From: Pseudomonas neuropathica | GTDB lineage: Bacteria; Pseudomonadota; Gammaproteobacteria; Pseudomonadales; Pseudomonadaceae | Reading direction: 5' to 3' | Assembly (NCBI RefSeq): GCF_015461835.1 | Contig: NZ_JACOPX010000009.1 | Location: 62,001-126,000, forward strand | DNA: 64,000 bases | Shown here: positions 30,759 through 43,936 of the stretch, piece by piece | Numbering within the stretch: position 1 is the stretch's first letter | How the letters are laid out: the number at the start of each line of letters is the position of its first letter | Notes under the pieces: generated by a model | What the model saw: the letters and a program-made list of their open reading frames with translations, nothing else | What the model was told of the DNA's origin: nothing | The model's database searches: none | Position numbers and translations under genes: made by a program

Positions 30759-31059
30759 CGGGCTTCCTTAACAATCAGGCGGGGCAGATAGCGGCATTCT
30801 GGCGCTGCCTGTGCCCCACTGGCAAGGCGCGCCATACGACAAAGCATAGACAACCGCGCCTCTGCACAGCAGCCCCCCTGAAACCGGGGTCATTAGCGAA
30901 TCTTTTGTAAAAAATCACGGAACCGCAGGAACATGCCTAAACTCCAAACTGCGCGGCTGGAACTAATACCGGCCCACTGGCTTCGTTTTGATCTGTTTCG
31001 TACAGAGCTTGGGGGGCCAGAACCCTGTCCATTGGTATGCACATAAAGAGAACAAAGCT
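30759..31059. other. Divergent promoter region, 301 bases
   Basis: It separates the Lon-like gene and the DUF3015 gene, which diverge, so both promoters should lie here. An imperfect inverted repeat (GGGGCA with TGCCCC) sits just upstream of the Lon-like start, and CCCCctgaaacCGGGG lies near 30875. No confident promoter match. Confidence 0.5.
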
Positions 31060-31548
31060 ATGAAACGGATTCTTCTCGGTACTCTCTTCACCGCTGTATC
31101 CATCAACGCAATGGCGCAAGCTCCAGGCGGTCCGGATTGCGGTTGGGGCAACATGCTGTTCGAAGGTCAGCGTGGCACCCCGGCGCACTTCCTCGCTTCC
31201 ACCACCAACGGCACGTCCGGTAACGCCACCTTCGGGATGACGTCCGGCACCAACGGCTGCTCGACCAACGCGTCGCTGACCTACGGCGGCAAATCCTGGT
31301 TTGCCATGAATGGCATGATGAACGAGCTGTCCGAAGACATGGCCAAAGGCAACGGCGAAGCGCTGACGACTTATGCCGTGGTACTGGGCGTGGCGCCGGA
31401 AGACCGTGCGCACTTCGCGGCTGTGACTCACGAGCACTTCCAGCAGATCTTCAGCAAGGCTGATGTGACCGCTGAAGACGTGCATACCAACACCCTGGCC
31501 GTACTGAAATCGGATCCTCGTCTGGCCAAGTACGCGACTCAAGCTTAA
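31060..31548 (+). CDS. DUF3015 family secreted protein
   Basis: The protein has 162 residues with a signal peptide (MKRILLGTLFTAVSINAMA, cleaved before Q). The mature part begins with the DUF3015 pattern PGGPDCGWGNMLFEGQ and contains Gly/Thr/Asn-rich strands (TNGTSGNATFGMTSG) and two further features, NGCSTNASLTYGG and a helical C-terminus. The function is unknown. It precedes the DUF4105 gene by 94 bases, with a terminator between them; the pair is adjacent in P. aeruginosa as well. Confidence 0.9.
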   Translation: MKRILLGTLFTAVSINAMAQAPGGPDCGWGNMLFEGQRGTPAHFLASTTNGTSGNATFGMTSGTNGCSTNASLTYGGKSWFAMNGMMNELSEDMAKGNGEALTTYAVVLGVAPEDRAHFAAVTHEHFQQIFSKADVTAEDVHTNTLAVLKSDPRLAKYATQA

Positions 31549-31558
31549 GCTCGACCCC

Positions 31559-31592
31559 ACCCGCTTCCTTCGGGAAGCGGGTTTTGTTTTTT
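31559..31592 (+). terminator. Terminator of the DUF3015 gene
   Basis: ACCCGCTTCC and GGAAGCGGGT pair around TTCG-type loop bases and end in TTTGTTTTTT. Confidence 0.9.
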
Positions 31593-31642
31593 CGGCCCGC
31601 CCTCCTTGGGTCTTTATTTCTTTCCTGTTCAAGTTGCCGACT

Positions 31643-33496
31643 ATGCTCAAACGCCTTGCCTGGCTGGCGCTCTGTGTCTGCGCCCCGCTGTCCGCCGCGC
31701 CCCACATCGACCCTCAACGTTTGCAGCAACTGGCCAACGACCGCTTCTGGATTTCCCTCGGTCACTACGAAACCGCCAAGCTTGGCGGCTGGCGCAGCTA
31801 TGTCAGCGACAAGAAATTCTTTCTCGCGCCCGATGGCAATGAACATCCCGATCATGAGCTGGAAGCCACCGTGCAAGCGCTATACGCCCCGGCGAGCCTT
31901 GGCGAGCAACATGCGCAATGCGTTTATCCGGCACGCACCCGCTGGCTGAAGGCGCAACTGAACCTGACCGATCTGCCGACGCCCGAGTGCGCCGAGTACA
32001 AAAAATGGTTCAAGGACGTCTCGCCGCACAGCGCGGTGATGATCTTCCCGGCGGCGTACTTGAACAGTCCGTCATCGATGTTCGGCCACACCCTGCTACG
32101 CATCGATCAGGCCGATGTGCAGGCCGACAAGACCTCGCTGCTCAGTTACGCGATCAACTTCGGCGCCTACATCGAAGGTTCGGACAACAGCATTCTGTAC
32201 GCCTGGAAAGGTTTGATGGGCGGCTATCCCGGGTTGTTCGCGCTGGTGCCCTATCAGGAAAAACTCTCGGAATACCGCAGCCTGGAAAACCGCGATCTGT
32301 GGGAATACCGACTGAACCTGACCCAGGAAGAAACCGCGCGCATGGTCGAGCATGTGTGGGAGTTGAAGCAGATCCAGTTCGACTACTTCTTCTTCGACGA
32401 AAACTGCTCGTATCGTCTGCTTGAATTGCTGCAGGTGGCACGCCCGAGCCTGCGTCTGACTGAACAATTCCCGTTGACCGCGATTCCCACCGACACCGTC
32501 AAAGCGGTGAAGGAAGCCGGGCTGGTGGAAAGTATCGAATACCGCCCGTCCCGCGAGCGCGAATTGCTCAGCCGTGCCGAGCCTTTGAACAGTGACGAAC
32601 AGCAATGGGTGCTGAACGTCAGCGCCGATCAACAGCAGTTGCAGAATCCGGCGTTCAAAGCCCTGCCCCGCGATCGTCAAGCGTTGATCATCGACGCGGC
32701 ATATCGTCTGGAGCGCTACCGCGCCAACGGCCAGGAACGTGATCCGCAACGGGCGCAACGCAGTTTCGAACTGCTGCGGGCGATCAACAAGAACCCCGCC
32801 CCCGAACTGGACATCCCGCAACCGGGCTTGCCCGAAGACGGCCACGAATCGCGCACCTGGCAGGCCGGTCTCGGCACCCGTGGCGACCGTGCGTTCGGTG
32901 AGTACGGCTTGCGCATGGCGTATCACGATCTCAACGACAACGCCGAGAGCTTCCCGCTCGGCGCGCAGATCGAGATCCTGCAGATGAAACTGCGTCAGTA
33001 CGAGGGCAATCAATGGCAGTTTCAGCAACTGGATCTGGCGACCATTCGTTCGCTGACACCGCGCAATGAACTGCTGCAACCGCTGTCGTGGCAAGTCACT
33101 GGTGGTCTTGAGCGCGTACCGGGCAAGCACGATGACGAGACGCTGGTCAGCCACGTGAATGGTGGCGGTGGCGGCACTTGGGCGTTGGGTGATGACGTAT
33201 TGGGTTTTGCCCTCGGCACCGTGCGCGTCGAGCACAACAATGACTTCGCCGAATTCGTCTCCCCGGCCGGCGGTTTCAATACCGGCGTGCTGTGGAAAAA
33301 CCCGCTGGGCAATCTCAGCCTCGAAGCCAAGGGTGATTACTTCTTCAATGGCGAAGTGCGCCGTAGCCTTAGCCTGAATCAGCAGTGGGAGTTGTCGCGC
33401 AACCTCGGTTTACGCCTGAGTGCGCAGCGTGAGTTCAGCCATCTCGCCACCCCGGAAACCGAGGTCATGCTTGAAGTGAAGTGGTATCACTACTGA
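31643..33496 (+). CDS. DUF4105 / Lnb-type periplasmic protein
   Basis: The protein has 617 residues with a signal peptide (LAWLALCVCAPLSAA). The DUF4105 domain spans roughly 110-270 and has the expected catalytic pair: His149 in SSMFGHTLLRID and Cys255 in FDENCSYRLLEL. This domain has been renamed after Lnb, a lipoprotein N-acylating enzyme of Bacteroides; in pseudomonads the substrate is not known to me. The C-terminal 250 residues look like alternating beta strands ending in an aromatic residue (EVMLEVKWYHY), suggestive of an outer-membrane barrel. The ATG at 31643 is chosen over a TTG nine bases upstream. Confidence 0.88.
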   Translation: MLKRLAWLALCVCAPLSAAPHIDPQRLQQLANDRFWISLGHYETAKLGGWRSYVSDKKFFLAPDGNEHPDHELEATVQALYAPASLGEQHAQCVYPARTRWLKAQLNLTDLPTPECAEYKKWFKDVSPHSAVMIFPAAYLNSPSSMFGHTLLRIDQADVQADKTSLLSYAINFGAYIEGSDNSILYAWKGLMGGYPGLFALVPYQEKLSEYRSLENRDLWEYRLNLTQEETARMVEHVWELKQIQFDYFFFDENCSYRLLELLQVARPSLRLTEQFPLTAIPTDTVKAVKEAGLVESIEYRPSRERELLSRAEPLNSDEQQWVLNVSADQQQLQNPAFKALPRDRQALIIDAAYRLERYRANGQERDPQRAQRSFELLRAINKNPAPELDIPQPGLPEDGHESRTWQAGLGTRGDRAFGEYGLRMAYHDLNDNAESFPLGAQIEILQMKLRQYEGNQWQFQQLDLATIRSLTPRNELLQPLSWQVTGGLERVPGKHDDETLVSHVNGGGGGTWALGDDVLGFALGTVRVEHNNDFAEFVSPAGGFNTGVLWKNPLGNLSLEAKGDYFFNGEVRRSLSLNQQWELSRNLGLRLSAQREFSHLATPETEVMLEVKWYHY

Positions 33497-33514
33497 TCCC
33501 GAACACATCCATCC

Positions 33515-33603
33515 TGTAGGAGTGAGCCTGCTCACGATAACAATTCATCAGTCACTGGTGCGGTGACTGATACACCGCTATCGCGAGCAGGCTCACTCCT
33601 ACA
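33515..33603. repeat. REP pair (REPIN), GTAGGAGTGAGC family
   Basis: Inverted halves flank a spacer containing its own small hairpin (CAGTCACTGG and GGTGACTGA). The left half has a base change (CTCACGAT for CTCGCGAT). Confidence 0.88.
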
Positions 33604-33710
33604 GGGGATTTGTGGTGCTCAACGAATTACTCACATGCCTTTCACCAACGCTCGACGAATCAGCTTCTAGACTTTTCCCATAGGCCGGAGAACCGGCGCG
33701 GGAGAGTGCG

Positions 33711-34067
33711 ATGTGGCGGTGTGCGGGTTTGCTGGGTGTTGTGCTGTTACTGGGCGGTTGCCAGACCACCCATGAAGATCTGATCGCCAAGGGTTATCCA
33801 CCGGCCTTCGCCGACGGCTTCGATGACGGTTGTGTCAGCGGTCGTCAGGCGGCGGGTTCGATCAGCGGCGAGTTTCGCAAGAACGTGCCGCGCTATCTGA
33901 AGGACAAGCAATACGCCGAAGGCTGGACCGACGGCTTCCGCCAGTGTCAGGCAATGCTGGAAAACAAGGACCGCGAACAGTATCGCAATGAACATTGGGA
34001 CGAACGCGAGCGCGCCTGGCAGCAACAGAAAGATCAGGACGCCGGGCGGGCCTATCGCTCGCAATAG
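33711..34067 (+). CDS. Small lipoprotein of unknown function
   Basis: The protein has 118 residues with lipobox LLLGGC; the residue after Cys is Gln, consistent with outer membrane sorting. The mature protein is short and charged, with a repeated DGF(D/R)-C pattern (ADGFDDGCVSGR and TDGFRQCQAM), suggesting two related half-motifs. It has no recognised domain. It lies 70 bases before the Gre-family gene on the same strand and may be co-transcribed. Confidence 0.87.
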   Translation: MWRCAGLLGVVLLLGGCQTTHEDLIAKGYPPAFADGFDDGCVSGRQAAGSISGEFRKNVPRYLKDKQYAEGWTDGFRQCQAMLENKDREQYRNEHWDERERAWQQQKDQDAGRAYRSQ

Positions 34068-34137
34068 GTCGTTTCCAGACATCCAGTGAAACCAAATGCC
34101 TGCGAGCATGGCCCAAACCTCATACGAGGAGGACACC

Positions 34138-36059
<1,922 letters not shown>

Positions 36060-36209
36060 TTATGAAATTAAATGGTGCACAGGATATAAATCAGGCGGTT
36101 TTTTGAGCTGATTTTGCACCTGAATGGGGAGTCTGGATTCAAGTAATGCACCGCCAATTACACAGCCTGCGCGATGGCCACACCTCGGTCCCGCTGAAAA
36201 AAACCGAGC

Positions 36210-36242
36210 AAAAAAAAACGGAGCCCGAAGGCTCCGCTTTTT
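36210..36242 (-). terminator. Terminator of ettA
   Basis: CGGAGCC-cgaa-GGCTCCG (36219-36236) is followed on the minus strand by a run of about nine T residues, 25 bases beyond the ettA stop. Five T residues on the plus side allow some activity in that direction too. Confidence 0.9.
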
Positions 36243-36260
36243 CATGCAACCAACCCGATA

Positions 36261-37925
<1,665 letters not shown>

Positions 37926-38350
37926 GGAGAACCTTGGGTCAGTGACAGATGAATGATTGCAGCGCAGGCGAAGCCCGGCCAGACCATGCGCGTCGTTCAC
38001 TTGATGGTTATCAATGCGTGCGCGCTGAAAAAGTCTGAGTCTAGGAGCTGGACCAGACGCTGTTAAAACGTAACGAGCGAAGGAAAGACAAGGCGAAAAC
38101 AGGCGAGGACGCGGAGTTTACGGGTTGTAAATGAGCAGTCCGAGCCTGTTTTCAACGCAGTATTTCCGAGCGCAGTAGTTTTAACAGTGTCTGGGCTCCC
38201 GCGTAACCGGCAAAGCTACCTTAATGATGAAAGGCAGTCCAGCCGAGCGGGGCTGGCACTTCGCCACAACTCAAGGCATGCTAGCCGCCCTTTGGGCGTC
38301 CGGCTTATAGTGCACGTCGCGCCAGTCCAGCCAGACCGCAGGATTACAGC
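37926..38350. other. Intergenic region, 425 bases, between divergent ettA and morA
   Basis: It holds the 142-bp nested palindrome at 38053-38194 and a small hairpin (CCAGCC-gagcgg-GGCTGG) near 38240. Both promoters should lie here; no convincing -10/-35 pair is seen for either gene. Confidence 0.6.
38053..38194. repeat. Nested palindromic element, MITE-like
   Basis: The outer 17-bp arms (38053-38069 and 38178-38194) match at 16 of 17 positions (CCAGAC, one variable base, CTGTTAAAAC). Inner arms GAAAACAGGC (38095-38104) and GCCTGTTTTC (38144-38153) are exact, with a weaker centre (GTTTAC and GTAAAT). No open frame lies inside. This is the structure of a non-coding mobile repeat or a folded RNA. 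Confidence 0.75.
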
Positions 38351-41300
38351 TTGTCCAACGTCACTCCGCCAGCCTCTGTGAGCAGCACCCAACCGGCGCC
38401 CGGCTCGTCCCTGCGCGGTACATTAAAGGGTGCGCTGGCGACGCTCGTGCTTTTATTGCTCGCGTTGCTGTTCTGGCAACTGCTCGATCAACTGCGCGAA
38501 ACCCAGAAAAACCAGCGTCAGTACACCATCGATTACACCGCCGACCTCGCCGCGCAGGTCAGCCTGAACATGGCGCTGAACGCGCAAATCGCCCTCAATC
38601 TGCTACCGATCGTCGAACAACCGCAATCAGCCGACGAACAGCAGGTGCTATTGCGCAAGCTCCAGCAATCCTTGCCTGACCTGCGCAGCCTGGCCCTGCT
38701 CACCCCTTCCGGCAAAATCATCAGCGACAGTGACGACAACAGCCACGACGCCAGCTACCTCACCGAACTGGTGCGCCGCAGCCGTGCACAGGCGCATTAC
38801 TTCAGCAACGCCGACGACGGTTCTGTGGTGCATCTGTTATTGCATCAGGCCAGCGGCAGCACGCGCGGTTATTGGGCATTGCGCCTGACGCCGACGTTCT
38901 TCGACTCGCTGACCAAACAGGGCGAAACCGGCATCCGCCCGTTGTGGCTGGTGGAAAACCGCCTCAATCATCAGATCATCAGCCGCGACGAAGCGCAGCC
39001 CTCGGCCAAGGCCGGCGTCTTGAGTCCGGACGACATGGCCAACACGGTGTTGACCGTGCCGCTGAGCAGCAGCGACTGGCAGTTGCGTGGTTTGTTTGAC
39101 CGCCAGCGCGTGCTCGAAGAACTGCTGCCGGCGTTCATCGGCAAATGCCTGCTGGGCCTGGCGTTCTCGATGTTGCCGGTGATTGCCCTGCTCAACATGC
39201 GCCGGCGCCAGCGCCAGTTGCATGAGGGGCGCCGCCGTTATCAGGACATTTTCGAAGGCACTGGCGTGGCCCTCTGTGTGCTGGACCTGTCCGGTTTGAA
39301 GCAGGTGTTCGACAAGGCGCAGATCCAGACCAGCGACCAGCTCAAGGCCTGGCTCGACCAACCGGCGCAGCGCCAACAACTGTTGCAGGAACTGCGCGTC
39401 ACCGAGGTCAACCAGGTCGCGCTGCAACTGCTTAACGTCAACTCCTGCGAGCACGCCTGGCAGCTGTTGATCGACGGCCATCCGCACCGCCAGTGCGCCA
39501 TCGGCAATCAAGTGCTCGACGCCGTGTTGCAGCAACAAAAGCAGCTGGAACTGGAAATCAAACTGCCGGACATCAACGGCCGCGACCAGCACCTGTGGAT
39601 GGTGTTGCGTCTGCCGACCGAGCAGCACGACTACAAAGCGGTGATCCTCAGCATCAACGACATCACCAGCCGCAAGCTGATCGAACTGTCGTTGCTCGAA
39701 CGCGAAGGCTTCTGGTCGGACGTGGTGCGCACGGTGCCGGATCACCTGTATGTGCAGGACGTGATCAGCCAGCGGATGATTTTCAGCAACCATCACCTCG
39801 GCCAGACGCTCGGCTACAACCGCACCGAACTGCACCAGATGGGCGAGTATTTCTGGGAAATCCTGCTGCACCCGGAAGATGCCGACTACTACCATCGCTC
39901 GCGGCAGATGCAGCGCCACGCCGGTTACAGTCAGTTGCTCCAGTGCCAGTTGCGTTTCCGCCATCGCGACGGCAAATGGCGGCGTTTCGATATTCGCGAA
40001 CAGGCGTTGGCTCGTGACAAGCATGATCAGGTGACGCGAATCATCGGCGTAGCCAAGGACATCACCGAACAGATCGAAGCCAGCGAATCCCTGCGCGACA
40101 GCGAGCAGCGCTATCGCATGCTCGCCGAAAGCATCAGCGACGTGATCTTCTCCACCGACAGCAAGCTCTCGCTGAACTACGTCAGCCCGTCGGTGCAGGC
40201 CGTGCTGGGTTATGACGCTGAGTGGATTTTCCAGAACGGCTGGCAATCGACCATCGCCAACCCGCAGCAACTGAGCGGCATCTACACGCTGATGGATCGC
40301 GTCAGCAAGGCGCTGGACAAACCCGAGCAACTGGCGGTGTTGCGCAATCAGGTGCAGACGCAATTGTTCCTGTTCGACTGCCTGCGCGCCGATGGCCGCA
40401 AGATCCCGATCGAGCTGCGTCTGGTGCTGGTATGGGACGAGCATGGCGCGTTTGAGGGTGTGCTCGGTGTCGGTCGCGATATCAGCCAGCAGCGCCGCGC
40501 CGAGAAAGACCTGCGTATGGCTGCCACGGTATTCGAGCACTCGACCTCGGCGATTCTGATCACCGACCCGGCCGGTTACATCGTGCAGGCCAACGAAGCC
40601 TTCAGCCGCGTCAGCGGTTACGCGGTGAGCGAAGTGCTCGACCAGTTGCCGAACATGCTCACCGTTGATGAGCAACAGGATGCGCACCTGCGCTACGTGC
40701 TCAAACAATTGCATCAGCACAACACCTGGGAAGGCGAAGTCTGGCTCAAGCGTCGCAACGGCGAGCATTACCCGGCGTGGGTCGGCATCACCGCGGTGCT
40801 CGACGACGAAGGCGATCTGGCCAGTTACGTGTGCTTCTTCAGCGATATCAGCGAGCGCAAGGCCAGCGAGCAACGGATTCACCGCCTCGCCTACTACGAC
40901 GCCCTGACCCACTTGCCGAACCGCACGCTGTTCCAGGATCGTCTGCACACTGCGCTGCAATCGGCCGAGCGGCAGAAGTCGTGGGTGGTGCTGATGTTCC
41001 TCGACCTCGACCGTTTCAAACCGATCAACGACTCCCTCGGCCACGCCGCCGGCGACCGCATGCTGAAAGACATGGCCACGCGCCTGCTGGCCTGCGTCGA
41101 CGATGACGACACCGTGGCGCGCATGGGCGGCGACGAATTCACTTTGCTGCTGCAACATCGCTCCAGCCGCGAACTGGCGCTGAACCGGGCGATTCATGTC
41201 GCCGAGCAGATCCTCGGCAGCCTGGTGCGGCCATTCGTGCTCGAAGGTCGCGAGTTCTTCGTCACCGCCAGTATCGGCATCGCCCTGAGTCCGCAGGACG

Positions 41301-42199
41301 GCAACGAACTCAGCCAGTTGATGAAGAACGCCGACACCGCGATGTACCACGCCAAGGAGCGCGGCAAGAACAACTTCCAGTTCTATCAGGCCGACATGAA
41401 CGCCAGTGCACTGGAGCGTCTGGAACTGGAAAGCGATTTGCGCCACGCCTTGGAACAGAACGAATTCGTCCTGTATTACCAACCGCAATTCAGCGGTGAC
41501 GGCAAACGCCTGACCGGCGCCGAAGCGCTGTTGCGCTGGCGTCATCCACGCCGTGGCCTGGTGCCGCCGGGGGATTTCATTCCGGTGCTGGAGGAGCTGG
41601 GTCTGGTGGTGGACGTCGGCGACTGGGTGATCAGCGAGGCGTGCCGTCAGTTGAAGACCTGGCACCAGAACCGTGTGCGCGTGCCGAAGGTGTCGGTGAA
41701 CATCTCGGCGCGGCAATTTTCCGATGGCCAGCTCGGCACGCGGATCGCCACGATCCTGCGCGAAACCGGCCTGCCGCCAGCGTGTCTGGAGCTGGAACTG
41801 ACCGAAAGTATCCTGATGCGTGAAGTCAGCGAAGCGATGCAGATTCTTGCCGGGCTGAAAAACCTTGGTTTGAGCATCGCAGTCGATGACTTCGGCACCG
41901 GTTACTCATCGCTGAACTACCTCAAGCAATTCCCGATCGACGTGCTGAAGATTGACCGGACCTTTGTCGATGGTTTGCCGTCCGGTGAGCAGGACGCGCA
42001 GATAGCCCGGGCGATCATCGCCATGGCGCATAGCCTGAATCTGGCGGTGATCGCCGAGGGCGTGGAAACCCATGAACAGCTGGACTTCTTGCGTGAGCAT
42101 GGCTGCGATGAGGTTCAGGGGTATCTGTTCGGCCGGCCGATGCCGGCGGGGCGGTTTGAGGCGCAGTTCAGCAATGACGCGCTCTTCATGTTCGACTGA
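38351..42199 (+). CDS. morA: MorA, membrane PAS-GGDEF-EAL cyclic-di-GMP regulator
   Basis: The protein has 1282 residues starting with TTG; the next in-frame ATG would remove the first membrane helix. Helix 1 is near residues 28-45 and helix 2 near 260-280, framing a periplasmic sensor region. At least three PAS domains follow (for example [20 protein letters not shown], and [20 protein letters not shown]). The GGDEF domain keeps RMGGDEF (near 925) and the EAL domain keeps GAEALLRW (near 1056) and [13 protein letters not shown], so both activities look intact. Architecture and linkage to glyA match MorA, which affects flagellar timing, motility and biofilm. Confidence 0.93.
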   Translation: MSNVTPPASVSSTQPAPGSSLRGTLKGALATLVLLLLALLFWQLLDQLRETQKNQRQYTIDYTADLAAQVSLNMALNAQIALNLLPIVEQPQSADEQQVLLRKLQQSLPDLRSLALLTPSGKIISDSDDNSHDASYLTELVRRSRAQAHYFSNADDGSVVHLLLHQASGSTRGYWALRLTPTFFDSLTKQGETGIRPLWLVENRLNHQIISRDEAQPSAKAGVLSPDDMANTVLTVPLSSSDWQLRGLFDRQRVLEELLPAFIGKCLLGLAFSMLPVIALLNMRRRQRQLHEGRRRYQDIFEGTGVALCVLDLSGLKQVFDKAQIQTSDQLKAWLDQPAQRQQLLQELRVTEVNQVALQLLNVNSCEHAWQLLIDGHPHRQCAIGNQVLDAVLQQQKQLELEIKLPDINGRDQHLWMVLRLPTEQHDYKAVILSINDITSRKLIELSLLEREGFWSDVVRTVPDHLYVQDVISQRMIFSNHHLGQTLGYNRTELHQMGEYFWEILLHPEDADYYHRSRQMQRHAGYSQLLQCQLRFRHRDGKWRRFDIREQALARDKHDQVTRIIGVAKDITEQIEASESLRDSEQRYRMLAESISDVIFSTDSKLSLNYVSPSVQAVLGYDAEWIFQNGWQSTIANPQQLSGIYTLMDRVSKALDKPEQLAVLRNQVQTQLFLFDCLRADGRKIPIELRLVLVWDEHGAFEGVLGVGRDISQQRRAEKDLRMAATVFEHSTSAILITDPAGYIVQANEAFSRVSGYAVSEVLDQLPNMLTVDEQQDAHLRYVLKQLHQHNTWEGEVWLKRRNGEHYPAWVGITAVLDDEGDLASYVCFFSDISERKASEQRIHRLAYYDALTHLPNRTLFQDRLHTALQSAERQKSWVVLMFLDLDRFKPINDSLGHAAGDRMLKDMATRLLACVDDDDTVARMGGDEFTLLLQHRSSRELALNRAIHVAEQILGSLVRPFVLEGREFFVTASIGIALSPQDGNELSQLMKNADTAMYHAKERGKNNFQFYQADMNASALERLELESDLRHALEQNEFVLYYQPQFSGDGKRLTGAEALLRWRHPRRGLVPPGDFIPVLEELGLVVDVGDWVISEACRQLKTWHQNRVRVPKVSVNISARQFSDGQLGTRIATILRETGLPPACLELELTESILMREVSEAMQILAGLKNLGLSIAVDDFGTGYSSLNYLKQFPIDVLKIDRTFVDGLPSGEQDAQIARAIIAMAHSLNLAVIAEGVETHEQLDFLREHGCDEVQGYLFGRPMPAGRFEAQFSNDALFMFD

Positions 42200-42347
42200 A
42201 GTCCTGCGATCTTTTGAGGCCGGCACAATCACCATCTATCTGCGCATGAACGCCACTTGTCTGCGACATGATGTCGTTTCATATGCCATCCAAAACCCAT
42301 TGGGTTAGAATGCCCCCCTTTTCTGCCCCCGATCCTTGAGGACCGCC

Positions 42348-43601
42348 ATGTTCAGCCGTGATTTGACTATTGCCAAGTACGACGCCGACCTTTTTGCCGC
42401 CATGGAGCAAGAAGCTCAGCGCCAGGAAGAACACATTGAGCTGATCGCTTCGGAAAACTACACCAGCCCAGCGGTGATGGAAGCTCAAGGCTCGGTCCTG
42501 ACCAACAAGTACGCTGAAGGTTACCCAGGCAAGCGTTACTACGGTGGTTGCGAGTACGTTGACGTTGTTGAGCAACTGGCCATCGACCGCGCCAAAGAGC
42601 TGTTCGGCGCCGATTACGCCAACGTTCAGCCGCACGCCGGTTCGCAAGCCAACGCTGCCGTTTACCTGGCCCTGCTGCAAGGTGGCGACACCATTCTGGG
42701 CATGAGCCTGGCCCACGGTGGTCACCTGACCCACGGCGCCAGCGTTTCCTCCTCCGGCAAGCTGTACAACGCCGTACAGTACGGCATCGACGCCAACGGC
42801 CTGATCGACTACGACGAAGTCGAGCGTCTGGCGGTTGAGCACAAGCCGAAAATGATCGTGGCCGGTTTCTCTGCCTACTCGCAGATTCTCGACTTCCCGC
42901 GTTTCCGCGCCATCGCTGACAAAGTCGGCGCTTACCTGTTCGTCGACATGGCCCACGTGGCCGGTCTGGTCGCCGCTGGCGTCTACCCGAACCCGGTGCC
43001 TTTCGCTGACGTCGTGACCACCACCACCCACAAGACCCTGCGCGGTCCACGTGGTGGCCTGATCCTGGCTCGCGCCAACGCCGAGATCGAGAAGAAGCTG
43101 AACTCCGCGGTATTCCCGGGCGCCCAGGGTGGCCCGCTGGAGCACGTGATCGCCGCTAAAGCGATCTGCTTCAAGGAAGCGCTGCAGCCTGAGTTCAAGG
43201 CCTACCAGGAACAAGTGGTGCTGAACGCCCAGGCCATGGCCGAAGTGTTCATCGAGCGCGGTTTCGACGTAGTTTCGGGCGGTACCAAGAACCACCTGTT
43301 CCTGCTGTCGCTGATCAAGCAGGACATCTCCGGTAAAGACGCCGACGCCGCGCTGGGCAAAGCGTTCATCACCGTGAACAAGAACTCCGTGCCAAACGAT
43401 CCACGCTCGCCGTTCGTCACCTCCGGCCTGCGCTTCGGTACTCCGGCTGTGACCACTCGCGGCTTCAAGCAAGCCGAGTGCAAAGAGCTGGCTGGCTGGA
43501 TCTGCGACATCCTGGCTGACCTGAACAACGAGGCGGTGATCGACGCCGTTCGTGAGAAAGTCAAAGCCATCTGCAAGAAACTGCCGGTATACGGCGCTTA
43601 A
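42348..43601 (+). CDS. glyA: Serine hydroxymethyltransferase
   Basis: The protein has 417 residues. The PLP lysine lies in [14 protein letters not shown], and the N-terminus [16 protein letters not shown] and [12 protein letters not shown] are family signatures. It interconverts serine and glycine with tetrahydrofolate. The ATG follows TTGAGGACCGCC. It lies 148 bases after morA, followed by a terminator, so it is probably its own unit. Pseudomonads usually carry more than one SHMT. Confidence 0.97.
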   Translation: MFSRDLTIAKYDADLFAAMEQEAQRQEEHIELIASENYTSPAVMEAQGSVLTNKYAEGYPGKRYYGGCEYVDVVEQLAIDRAKELFGADYANVQPHAGSQANAAVYLALLQGGDTILGMSLAHGGHLTHGASVSSSGKLYNAVQYGIDANGLIDYDEVERLAVEHKPKMIVAGFSAYSQILDFPRFRAIADKVGAYLFVDMAHVAGLVAAGVYPNPVPFADVVTTTTHKTLRGPRGGLILARANAEIEKKLNSAVFPGAQGGPLEHVIAAKAICFKEALQPEFKAYQEQVVLNAQAMAEVFIERGFDVVSGGTKNHLFLLSLIKQDISGKDADAALGKAFITVNKNSVPNDPRSPFVTSGLRFGTPAVTTRGFKQAECKELAGWICDILADLNNEAVIDAVREKVKAICKKLPVYGA

Positions 43602-43625
43602 TTGCGACGTTAAACCCGCAGCATG

Positions 43626-43658
43626 AAAAACCGGCCAAGTGATTGGCCGGTTTTTTTT
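43626..43658 (+). terminator. Terminator of glyA
   Basis: AAAACCGGCCAA-gtga-TTGGCCGGTTTT ending in eight T residues, 24 bases after the stop. Confidence 0.93.
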
Positions 43659-43673
43659 CGCCTGTGATTCCCC

Positions 43674-43757
43674 TGTAGGAGCTGCCGAAGGCTGCGATCT
43701 TTTGATCTGGATCTTAAAAACAAGATCAAAAGATCGCAGCCTTCGGCAGCTCCTACA
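43674..43757. repeat. Perfect 34-bp inverted repeat pair (GATCAAAAGATCGCAGCC family)
   Basis: Arms 43674-43707 and 43724-43757 are exact reverse complements (outer end TGTAGGAGCTGCCGAAGGCT) around a 16-base loop. Single or degraded copies occur at 19664, 27664, about 45265 and about 42207. It is a second dispersed palindrome family, distinct in core from the GCTCGCGA REPs but sharing the TGTAGGAGC end. Confidence 0.92.
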
Positions 43758-43770
43758 CGTGGCTATGGCC

Positions 43771-43785
43771 ACTGGTCAGACCGGT
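43771..43785. promoter_or_regulatory. FadR/GntR-type operator candidate 1
   Basis: ACTGGTCAGACCGGT is a near-perfect palindrome with the GGT-N3-ACC core bound by FCD-type GntR regulators (PdhR, LldR, GlcC class). It lies about 150 bases before the symporter start; a FadR-family regulator gene lies just downstream of the symporter. Confidence 0.6.
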
Positions 43786-43856
43786 CATGCCAATTTTGAT
43801 ATTTTCACTTGTCATCCCGAAAAACCCGAGCGTAGACTGCACCCGCACTGGACATA

Positions 43857-43869
43857 CCGGTAAGACCAC
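43857..43869. promoter_or_regulatory. FadR/GntR-type operator candidate 2
   Basis: CCGGTAAGACCAC repeats the GGT-N3-ACC core, centred 85 bases (about eight helical turns) from candidate 1 and about 74 bases before the symporter start. Confidence 0.5.
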
Positions 43870-43936
43870 AATAATTAAGTCCTGAATCTGATGCGCCACG
43901 CGCACGGCAGCCAGGACACCGACCAGGATTCCTCCC

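Larger units (their letters stand above)
43602..43936. other. Intergenic region, 335 bases, upstream of the symporter gene
   Basis: It contains, in order, the glyA terminator (43626-43658), a perfect 34-bp inverted repeat (43674-43757) and two GGT-N3-ACC operator-like sites (43771-43785 and 43857-43869). No gene. Confidence 0.8.

Noticed and set aside
28920..30791. A 623-codon open frame antisense to the Lon-like gene
   Set aside because: No domain-like sequence; the opposite strand encodes a well-conserved protease.
38837..41716. A 959-codon open frame antisense to morA
   Set aside because: Composition is shadow-like and morA itself has unmistakable GGDEF and EAL motifs.
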